Positions 56,601 to 64,000 of a stretch of DNA of 64,000 bases are shown here, piece after piece. Position 1 is the stretch's first letter. Each line of letters starts with the position of its first letter. Position numbers and translations under genes: made by a program. The notes under the pieces were generated by a model. It had not been told where the DNA came from, did not search any database, and saw nothing but the letters and a program-made list of their open reading frames with translations. The DNA comes from Anthoceros angustus (Eukaryota; Streptophyta; Anthocerotopsida; Anthocerotales; Anthocerotaceae): contig MU008174.1 of NCBI GenBank assembly GCA_010909165.1, forward strand, positions 434,001-498,000. Reading direction: 5' to 3'.

Positions 56601-56890
56601 CCAACGAAAACCGCAAAGCTACACCACGATCAATTCACCTGAAATCCGGCAGCTTAATCTGCAACTTATTGATCGCTTTATTCCTAGTAATGTACTTGGC
56701 AACATTTCCCTCCTTCCTCTTCCCCTGCTCGTCAGAAGCAGTCGAATTCCAGTTAGAACCACCCAGACCAACACAACGTCTCCGTCATCCCCGAATTCCA
56801 TCGCAATTCAACCTTAGTCCGTGAATCGCACGCCTAGCGAAACTGCACACAAATTTCATCACTCACCGGAGGCCGGTAATGCTTCGGCAT
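53634..56890 (-). CDS. PES: Pescadillo homologue (ribosome biogenesis, PeBoW complex), 14 exons
   Basis: Nucleolar protein acting with Bop1 and WDR12 in 60S maturation. Minus-strand exons (high to low): 56890-56867, 56724-56639, 56546-56418, 56302-56183, 56078-55953, 55834-55750, 55645-55535, 55426-55333, 55248-54926, 54812-54705, 54611-54490, 54391-54187, 54050-53811, 53717-53634. All phases close, giving 618 residues, normal for the family. The N-terminal pescadillo domain (~1-260) starts [16 protein letters not shown] and contains [15 protein letters not shown] and [19 protein letters not shown]. An acidic linker (~265-345) is followed by the BRCT domain (~350-442; [36 protein letters not shown]), then [20 protein letters not shown] and a Lys/Glu-rich C-terminus. 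The intron after exon 10 has a GC donor (CAG/GCAGGG). Confidence 0.95.
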
Positions 56891-57324
56891 TGCGGATTTC
56901 CACTGCCACGAAGCTCCTCGCGCAGCGATCCCAGCTGCAACATCAACAACGAGTTAAGGGGTTTAGGGTTTTTGAGGTGATATTGTGAAACCTCAGCTGG
57001 GGTGACCCGCGTCCCGGGAGTCTTAGCCCTGTTGCCCGGGACTCTTAATAGACTTTACTATTTAAGAATTTATTACTATTTTCTAAATAGTCTAGTTATT
57101 ATTTATTCGAATTTATTATATATGTCTGCTTGCTTAGTGCTAATGATACATTTTTCAGCTTGATTAGTTATCGATACCTAAGTCAACTAGCTGTAGATTA
57201 AGGTTGACTCTAGGTGCTGGTGTGTATACCCATCACGGCTGGGCAAGGGAGCTGCTATTCAACGTGGAAGCAATTGACATGTTGGGGAGCGTGGGCAAGT
57301 TCATCATGATCCGAAGGCCTAATG

Positions 57325-57403
57325 TAATGGGCGGCCAGCGTCCTCTTTATGGATGCGTATTTTGAAATTCGTAGGGTTTAGTGTTTAGGGTGGCCGCCCA
57401 TTA
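57325..57403. repeat. 13-bp perfect inverted repeat (hairpin)
   Basis: TAATGGGCGGCCA (57325-57337) and TGGCCGCCCATTA (57391-57403) are exact inverted copies 53 bp apart. They could be the ends of a tiny non-autonomous element or an incidental hairpin. The stretch from Pescadillo to here (56891-57324) holds no other feature. Confidence 0.7.
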
Positions 57404-57689
57404 CGCTGGCCAGCGGCCAATGGCTGGAGCTCATTGAAGGCTTCGACCATTGTATTGCAAAGGTCATAGCTCCTGGGCATGTGTTTCAGTCCTGGATACC
57501 ATCTTTGCGATCGACCAAAGCTGTACATTGTGATTTGACATGTGAAAGATGTCATATTTTTTTGCTCATTCAATTTGAAACATACATTCAAATGATTGAG
57601 GGGATGGGTTACTTGTTTGATAAATGCAATGATTCAAACCCGTGAAAACCAAAACCCAAACAGACGTGAACGTCCTCGTAAACCAAAAC

Positions 57690-57880
57690 GGCAAAGGAAT
57701 GATGCATAGGCTACGACCACAGCTGCCACACGCTTACGCAACTGCTTGATGAGGCAGGAGTTGGGGAGAAAGAAGACGCCAAGTCCATGGGCAAGAACAA
57801 TGGTTTTGACGACTCAGAAGTGGAGCGCATGTGGAACTTAGAAGTGGTCATACATTCAGTGTTGGCTCAAGGCCCGGATG
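57690..57880 (+). pseudogene. Relic of the acidic tail found downstream of the amino-methyltransferase
   Basis: A frame ending LLDEAGVGEKEDAKS and then FDDSEVERMWNLEVVIHSV resembles FEDEEVERIRNLAVVLDSV in the 63494-63736 ORF (12 of 19 positions identical), which follows the amino-methyltransferase relic. It therefore appears to be a surviving fragment of a second copy of the same unit, 790 bp upstream of the cytosine-5 methyltransferase relic. Confidence 0.5.
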
Positions 57881-58671
57881 AGTTACAGATTCTTCCCCAT
57901 GACCATTCTCGGCGTAGCCACTTGCATGTGCTCGTTTTAAAGTTTACCGTTTTGTCCCAGTCGTTGTGGACGCCGCCATGTTGACATTCACACACAACAT
58001 TCGGTTTTGTTTCTTTCCAAAGTATAACCATGTTTAGTTTTGATATGAATTTATTGAATGGTGTCCTTGAACACATCACAGAGGGCGCTGGCGGGCCGGC
58101 GCCTTAGACAAGCTCTCTATCATGTAAATGGAAAGAATGCAGACTTTGTGTTTGTAGACGGAATAAAGAGGCTAATGTCATTTTCAAGACCTAGGGTTTA
58201 AATCCTTTTAAGGATTGTGTCAATTTTGTGAAGGGGATCTTCCATAATTATGGTGTTGGTGGAACAAATGCGTAATTTAGCAATGGTGTTGGATTTAGTT
58301 TCCCTTAGGCACCGGATGAGTTACAACGTAGCCCCCGTCACATTCCTCCATTCTAAAGTAGACAGACTCAAAACATTGGATTGACGGTGAAAGGTCCATT
58401 TTTTTTGTGGTATAGGAAGTCCACCAGTAGTTCCCCACAATGTAGTACAAGGCTTGAGTGTTGTGATAAACCCGTCAGGGCACCGGCCGGCCGGCACCGT
58501 GATGGGTCATTGTAGTGGAGGCAACTAGTAAACATTTGGTGTGTAAGTGTATATGTACCCTAGGAATGGGGGTGATATTTTGAACCTGACGTAAAAGGCT
58601 ATTTTCGAACTTGGCAGTGTCTGGTCAAGAGGGTCCAACCCCAGAAGAAGAGGGTTTGTATATTGTTAATC

Positions 58672-59640
58672 ATGTTAATGTTGGAACTCTTTGGCGGACT
58701 CTACACCGGTCTTGAGGCATTTCTCCAGAATGGGCTGGTGATCACTCGCTATGTTTATCGTGATACCGTCCCATAGCCCGCGTATTCGAGTAATCGACTT
58801 TAAGGATCGCAACGCTTCCCAATGCTGTGGTGCACGCGACCTTCGCCGATTTCAAGATATTCGCCCCACACATCCAACTCCTAGCGCACATTGATGTGGT
58901 GGTTGCCGGATGGGAATGCCAGGGCTTCTCTCAAGCCGGCACATAAGCGGATTGCAAGATCTCAAGATGCACTTTTTGGGATTTGCGTGTCCTCACTGGA
59001 TTCAGAGTTCGATCACCGCACCTATGTCTTGAAGAACACCTCGGTAGCAGTGGATAATCCAGTTTGCGGCGCCAAGACATGATAGTGGTTCAGCACCATG
59101 TGGGCACACCTCTATTGCTGGATGCTGCACAAGTGGGTAGTTTCGCTCATCGGCTGCGAAATTATTGGATCAATTTGGCCCCCCAGCCTTTTGCTAGACT
59201 TGGTGCTGTCCCAGACTTCTCGGGACCCCACTCTTTGCATTGCCACAGTCTTGGAATCTTATCACCAGACCAGGCCTGTGTGAGAAGCCGCCTTGGTATC
59301 CTACCAATGCCTGGGACAGCTCGGCAGACTTTGCTTACCTTGGTGAGCTTTCCCAGATCCTATGTGTATAGGAGACAAGGGACAGGCTTGCTTCTCAACA
59401 TGGATACTCAGGAGTGGGAGGAGCCCACTGTGGAAGAGCGGGAGCGCGTGATGGGATTCCACACCCACGCCATTGCAGCTCCACACGTCACTGCTCGTCA
59501 GCGCTGTGCAGCCTTATGCAGAGCCATGGATCTCACCGCCTATTCTGCCTCGTCCTTGTTTTGCCTTACAAATTTTTGTCCCGATCTAGGACATTCACTG
59601 CTTTATGGTCCCCAAGACATGTGTGTCATTGATGTTGTAC
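58672..59640 (+). pseudogene. Retroelement-borne cytosine-5 DNA methyltransferase relic
   Basis: Broken frames carry C5-methyltransferase motifs in canonical order: LELFGGLYTGLEAFLQNG (motif I, ~58680), DVVVAGWECQGFSQAGT (motif IV region with the catalytic Cys kept but PCQ changed to ECQ, ~58895-58945), YVLKNTS (motif VI, normally ENV, with Glu changed to Lys, ~59025), QVGSFAHRLRNYWINLAP (motif VIII region, ~59125-59180) and EEPTVEERERVMGFHT (C-terminal motif region, ~59420-59465). Stops near 58775, 58945 and 59030 and frame changes make it non-functional. Only ~230 bp separate it from the reverse-transcriptase relic, on the same strand, as expected for one polyprotein. Cytosine methyltransferase capture by retrotransposons has been reported in dinoflagellates and charophyte algae. 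Confidence 0.75.
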
Positions 59641-59869
59641 CTTCCTTTCCCAAACACACCACCGTCCTACTAGTTGGATGCGGAGGGGACGGGGAGGCGG
59701 CGGGAGGAGGAGGGGGAAGGTGGGGGAGCACGAGGCATGGACGCCCATGCTTGCTTTTTCATCATCCAGTCCTGGTGGTGGCTGAAGGCCTGATAGCAAG
59801 TACAATCCCGAGAGTCCCAAGACTAGGGACAAGTCACCAGATGTGAAGGCCAAGCTATGTGCTGAGAAT

Positions 59870-61075
59870 TTCCCTTGGACTATGGGGCCCAAGCTCAACG
59901 CTGAATAGCAAGCAGCATTGCTTGATACTTCGGTATAAAGATTGCTTCGCCTTCTCCATGAAGGAGCTGAAGCGCTGCAATGTGGCCGTCTTCCACATCA
60001 ACCTGACCAACAAGGAGCCCATCTACCAGAGGCGCTATCGGCTCAGCAATATGGAGTGGGATATGGTGGATGCGCGCTGTCAAGAACTCCTGGAGGCCGG
60101 GCTGATTTGCCCTTCTCACTCGGACTATGCCGCTGCCATGGTCATGCCACATAAGAAGGATAGCAATGGCCTATGGACAGAGAAGCGAATGTGTGGGGAC
60201 TACCGCCCCATCAATGTTGTCACCGCCCAGGACCGGAACCCAATGCCGACTCCCGAGGAGATTTTCGATAGCATTGGCAACTCCACTTTGTTCTCCATAC
60301 TCGACCTTTGGCAAGGCTTCAACCAGGTCCCAATGGCTAAGAGGACATTTAGAAAACCGCTTTCCATGGGTTCCAGCAGCTGTGGGAATGGCTAGTGATG
60401 CCTTTCGGCTTCAAGAATGCACCGGTCACTTTTCAGTGCGTCATGGACATAGTGCTTGCCGGGTCCGCCAACCTGGTATGCTATATTGACGATGTGCTTG
60501 TCCACAGCGTGGACTTTGAGTCACATCTGGTCCATTTGGAGGACCTATTTCAGCGCTTGAGGAAGGCATAGCTGACTTGCCACTTGGCTAAGTGCGAGTT
60601 TGGGAGTGACACAGTGGCCTACCTTGGACATTGCATTGTGCCCAATGGAGTGATGCCACACTATCCCACAATTTAGGCCATCCTACAGGTCAAGGAGCCT
60701 ACCAATGTTTCGGCGCTGCGAGCTTTCTTGGGTCTATTTAACGACTACCGAGTATACATCCAAAACTTCAGCCGAATAGCCAAGCCCCTCAACGACCTGC
60801 TGTGCAAGGATGTCAATTGGGAATGGACATAGGCGGTTCAGCAAGCCTTCGAATCCTTGAAGGTGAGGCTGACCGAGGCACCCATCACGGCCAGGCCAGA
60901 TTTTGGGAAGCCCTCTGTGGTCCACATCGACTGGAGCATCTTGGGACTTGGAGTAGTGTTGGCCCAGCTAGATGAGAAAGGGCAGGAGTGAGTGATCGCC
61001 TATGCCTCTCGCAGCAACAATAGGGCTGAAGCGAACTACAGTAGCTTGGTAGCACTGTCTTGGAGCCGTGTGGGA
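59870..61075 (+). pseudogene. Ty3/gypsy-type reverse transcriptase-RNase H relic
   Basis: Retroelement pol remains with YQRRYRLSNMEWDMVDARCQ, EAGLICPSHSDYAAAMVMP and RMCGDYRPINVVTAQDRNP (finger and palm), PTPEEIFDSIG, FSILDLWQGFNQVPM, MPFGFKNAPVTFQCVMD (motif B), LVCYIDDVLVHS (catalytic YIDD kept, ~60480), CHLAKCEFGSDTVAYLGH (thumb), LRAFLGLFNDYRVYIQNFS and VVHIDWSILGLGVVLAQLDE (RNase H, ~60930). One frameshift near 60350 and at least four stop codons are present. It lacks integrase and LTRs within the window. The order and strand match a continuation of the methyltransferase relic just upstream. Confidence 0.9.
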
Positions 61076-61080
61076 CGTTT

Positions 61081-62522
61081 CACTACTAGGAACCAGGTGG
61101 GTATGTCACGTTTTTTTGTAACATATATACGTCCTATTGTTACATTATAATGTCCATTGTAACGGTTCTGGTTCGGTCCCCCGAGCCAGCGAAAACGTTA
61201 CAATTAAATTGTTAGAAGGCGATTCGTTGTAACGGTTCTGGTTTGGGGCAGGGTTGGGCCTCGGGTTGGTGAGCATGGATTAAGCGGGGATTGGTTTGCC
61301 CGCTTCTGACATGAAGGGGGCGTGCGCACACATTTATGTGCACAAGCCACATTCATGTGCCCGCACGCCACCCCCGATGATGCGGGCGGACTGTGGACCA
61401 TGGATGCCCCTTTATGGATGCCACACATCGCCTTACGATTTCTTCCTGGTGTGTTCGGCTTCTCGACAAATGTCATTTTGGCATAGGGTATTGCCAGCCT
61501 GCCACTTATTTTTCGCCCATCCGTACACCTGCCGTATTTATCGTGAAAACATATTGGCGTATTTGTATGTATGAGGATTGTATGTACGACGATTGTATGT
61601 ATTGTTCTGCATATTTGGCATACACCATCTAGAATAAAAGCATTAATTCCAGAGCATTTGTAAATCGTTGTATCGTGTTTTATGGCCAGCACTGAAGGCC
61701 AATGCACCATAAGCCATATGCATATGGCTATCTAATCGCACTCGAAATGGGTATTTGACTGAGCCTCGGATGCGTTTGCGGCCTTTGGCCTTTTCGCTCG
61801 CGACCTTCTACACGATCGGTGCCTTGCATGCGTTCGCCCGCCGCCTTTCTTAGGTGCATGATCCCCGGCTTTGCGAAGGAGGGTTCTCCCTGCATACAGA
61901 CACCAAACAGTGACGATGATGCAGCATACCGAAACAAGAAAGTGACCAATATTGAACACCAATCTTACACAAGAAACCGAGGACCGCGCTTCCAGACGCC
62001 TTTTCCTTCGGAGGAAGCTGCCACAGCCTCTCAGACTTCCATATGTGGGGCCACCCCTTTCGTGGAATTTCCTTCCCTTGCGGTTTTGGGTCGCCACCGA
62101 ACCTCGGTTCTTCCCGGAATTGTGCTCATCTCAATCACTCCCATCATCAACCGACCTACCTCCATCTCTCACGTGCAGCTTAGCATGACCCTCCTCTTCC
62201 TCGGTCTCGGCTACAGATTCTCATCCTCCTCGTCCTCTTCCCCATTGTCCTCTTCCTCATCCTCTTCTTCCCCTTCTCTTTCCCCGTCTTGCCCACCTTC
62301 CCCCTCGGCATCCCCATTCTCGTCATCGGCATTGTCGTCCTCATAGCGTACTTTGTCACTTGACATATGGTCCTCAAACACACCATTACCTCCTACTTGA
62401 TCCTCCTCCCCGCTATCATCGTCATCTTCGTCTGCCACATGCCCTCCACCAGGCACGACTGATAGAGGGCGCCTCTTTCTGTCCATGGGGCACTTACAAC
62501 GTGGTTTTGTTTTTAACTTGCA
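61081..62522. other. Spacer between methyltransferase units, no firm gene
   Basis: Includes an imperfect inverted repeat (61159-61201; GTAACGGTTCTGG ... CCAGCGAAAACGTTAC) of the kind seen in small non-autonomous transposons. A polypyrimidine tract lies at 62219-62300, which on the minus strand reads as a Glu/Asp-rich frame (62211-62774) but overlaps the methyltransferase relic on the plus strand. Confidence 0.4.
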
Positions 62523-63450
62523 GCAACTAAAGGACGTCGAGGTTTTACGGTCGCCGATGACTTCCGCCATTTCATATTTGAAGTCAACAACTGGAAAGGT
62601 CTTGAAAACGAGCAAAGGGCTTTGGCTGATAAGGACCTGGAAGAAGGTCTTAACATATTTAACGTGCCTTCCAGTGACAAACAGGTTCAATACCAGGTGG
62701 AGGCAAGAAATATTCTTGACATGCGGGGTTTCTGAGGACGAGGGGGTACACGCTTCTAGTGATGGACGTTCCACGTGGGTTTGACATTGGCCCTATGGAT
62801 AAGCGGGTGGACATGGCAATGATGCGAACAGTGTTTCAGAGCTTTGAGGAAAAGACAACAAGTGAAGACTTGCGCATTATAGTCATGCATGGGGTCGAAG
62901 AAGCCCACACCGTCAGGGAATCCATGCAGACATGGACAGGGAAAGGCGGATTGGTATCCTTCATATGGGATAAGACCAACATGCATAATGATAGAGGCGG
63001 GTTTGAGACTGTGGAGTACATCACCGTCGGATGGTGTCTGAAAGACACAAGCACAAAGGATAGAGCTCCTATGTTGCCGAATGCTATGCACGGGACGTTC
63101 AACAATGGGAGGTCGGTTATAGGACACGCCACTGTGGTGAAGAAACAGGTCTACCTGTCCAATGACAAACTGGTGGTATGCCCTTATCAACGCCCACTTG
63201 GTCTTCTGATGAAACTTATAAGGACCTTCTCAAAGGAAGGGGACTGGGTTCTTGATGCATGTTCGGGCAGTGGACCACCACACTTGCTGCAGTCCTCAGT
63301 GGACGCAACTGCATTGCAGTTGAGGCAGATTTGAGATGTGCAGGGTACATTCCTCAACGAATACATGGTTATGAGGTCCTTCCAGATGCAGAGGAAGAGC
63401 TTACATTTCAACCGCATCGCAGAGGACCATCAGCCTGGGCAAAGGAGGTA
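62523..63450 (+). pseudogene. Amino-type DNA methyltransferase relic (N4-cytosine/N6-adenine class, PF01555-like)
   Basis: An N-terminal part reads FTVADDFRHFIFEVNNWKGL and KQVQYQVEARNILDM (62540-62720). A one-base shift near 62735 leads to VMDVPRGFDIG (position of the DPPY catalytic motif, here DVPR), then GLVSFIWDKTNMHNDRGGFE and ETVEYITVGW, typical of the N4/N6 family. PYQRPLGLLMKLIRTFSKEG, WVLDACSGSG (SAM motif I), a second one-base shift near 63272, and TTTLAAVLSGRNCIAVEAD follow. The order IV-to-I is that of beta-class amino-methyltransferases. Two frameshifts and a non-canonical catalytic tetrad suggest it is inactive as assembled, although both shifts are single-base and could be sequence errors. 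Such enzymes are rare in eukaryotes; bacterial-type ones are known in bdelloid rotifers and in liverwort sperm. Confidence 0.8.
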
Positions 63451-63493
63451 TGTATCGTGAAAAGATAGTCCAAGGCACAAGTTGTTTCATTGA

Positions 63494-63736
63494 GTGCCGG
63501 AGGTTGCGATTTACAACAGTGAACTTTTGGAAGATGGGCAGCAAGCGTTGGATGATGTGGCACCGCCTCCACAGGACGACCCCAAGTGTGATGTGAACGA
63601 AGACGAGAAGGCCTTGGAAGAAAACGACGAATTTGAAGACGAAGAAGTAGAGCGCATTAGAAACCTAGCGGTTGTCTTAGACTCTGTGACAGGATGCGAT
63701 TTAGTCGCAGATGAGCCTCCCAATGATCCATTGTAG
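63494..63736 (+). CDS. Acidic tail ORF downstream of the amino-methyltransferase
   Basis: An 80-codon frame (start to TAG) rich in Asp/Glu, with NSELLEDGQQALDDVAPPPQ, DVNEDEKALEENDEFEDEEV and ERIRNLAVVLDSVTG. It follows the methyltransferase frame directly (AWAKE near 63447) and is probably the C-terminal part of the same protein, separated by a small frame change. The EVERIRNLAVVLDSV segment is conserved in the relic at 57690-57880. Function unknown. Confidence 0.5.
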   Translation: MPEVAIYNSELLEDGQQALDDVAPPPQDDPKCDVNEDEKALEENDEFEDEEVERIRNLAVVLDSVTGCDLVADEPPNDPL

Positions 63737-64000
63737 ACGCCTTATATTCTTCGACGATTTAACGATAAGTTTTGTGGTCTGGATAGAGGTATACAGTTCA
63801 AGGTTGGCCACTCGCATAGTTTGCAGTAAAAAAACCGTCTTCAAGTGGTGGAATTTTAATTTTCCTTCCTACATTGTGGACCATTGCTTTGACGAGGGTC
63901 CAGCTATCGCCGGCCAGCCGGCGTCCGTTTATTACATGCACACATGGAACCGCGTAAATCGTTGTTTCCAACTTGGGATCCATCGGACAAGGGTGGACAT
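63737..64000. other. Window end, no clear feature
   Basis: The last 264 bases contain no recognised gene. If the methyltransferase unit repeats the upstream architecture, a cytosine-5 methyltransferase or reverse-transcriptase part would be expected beyond the window. Confidence 0.3.

Noticed and set aside
62211-62774. 187-codon minus-strand Glu/Asp-rich ORF
   Set aside because: Its second half is the translation of a polypyrimidine tract and its first half overlaps the well-supported methyltransferase frame on the other strand.

Overview
The window is eukaryotic nuclear DNA, most likely from a streptophyte plant (a bryophyte, lycophyte, fern or charophyte rather than a seed plant). The reasons are GT-AG (and some GC-AG) introns with short exons, plant-type PLS-class PPR proteins, a UDP-glucuronate 4-epimerase of the pectin pathway, Pescadillo, a chloroplast/mitochondrial-type PrmA methyltransferase, and a dense background of decayed retroelements. 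There are no operons, bacterial promoters or CRISPR arrays. The species assignment is an inference.

Layout. 1-631 is the 3' end of a Ser/Pro/Gly-rich gene on +. About 1331-1828 (-) is an uncharacterised gene that diverges from a well-resolved eight-exon PrmA gene (2131-4242 +). 4243-11883 is a gene-poor, GC-rich spacer that holds a ~2.06 kb tandem duplication. 11884-14346 (+) is a 12-exon UDP-glucuronate 4-epimerase (GAE) whose exons 6-12 recur in a damaged tandem copy (14472-15784). 17255-18299 (-) is a frameshifted LRR-like gene. 20252-24666 (+) is a large PPR gene, also interrupted by a ~1.8 kb tandem duplication. 26.5-48 kb is repeat-dominated: an OTU-protease-like element family (three locations), a long foldback assembled three times (30590-39410), a LINE-like relic (41.16-44.64 kb), a 7-bp minisatellite and a family of 5S-rRNA-like short repeats, one of which looks like a clean SINE insertion with a target-site duplication. 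48421-49645 is a PPR pseudogene, 50665-51804 an AT-rich intronless kinase, 52.9-53.4 kb a receptor-kinase relic, and 53634-56890 (-) an intact 14-exon Pescadillo gene. 57.7-64.0 kb is the most striking part: relics of a retroelement that carries a cytosine-5 DNA methyltransferase upstream of a Ty3/gypsy reverse transcriptase/RNase H, followed by a second, different DNA methyltransferase of the amino-methyltransferase (N4-cytosine/N6-adenine, PF01555-like) type.

The host genes (PrmA, GAE, PPR, Pescadillo) do not form a pathway; they are ordinary housekeeping or organelle genes between transposon-rich spacers. The 1.2-2 kb tandem duplications in the window differ mainly by small indels and homopolymer changes. 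In several cases the damage lies next to the internal junction, which is what false duplications at error-prone contig ends would look like. They should be treated as assembly suspects before any biology is read into them.
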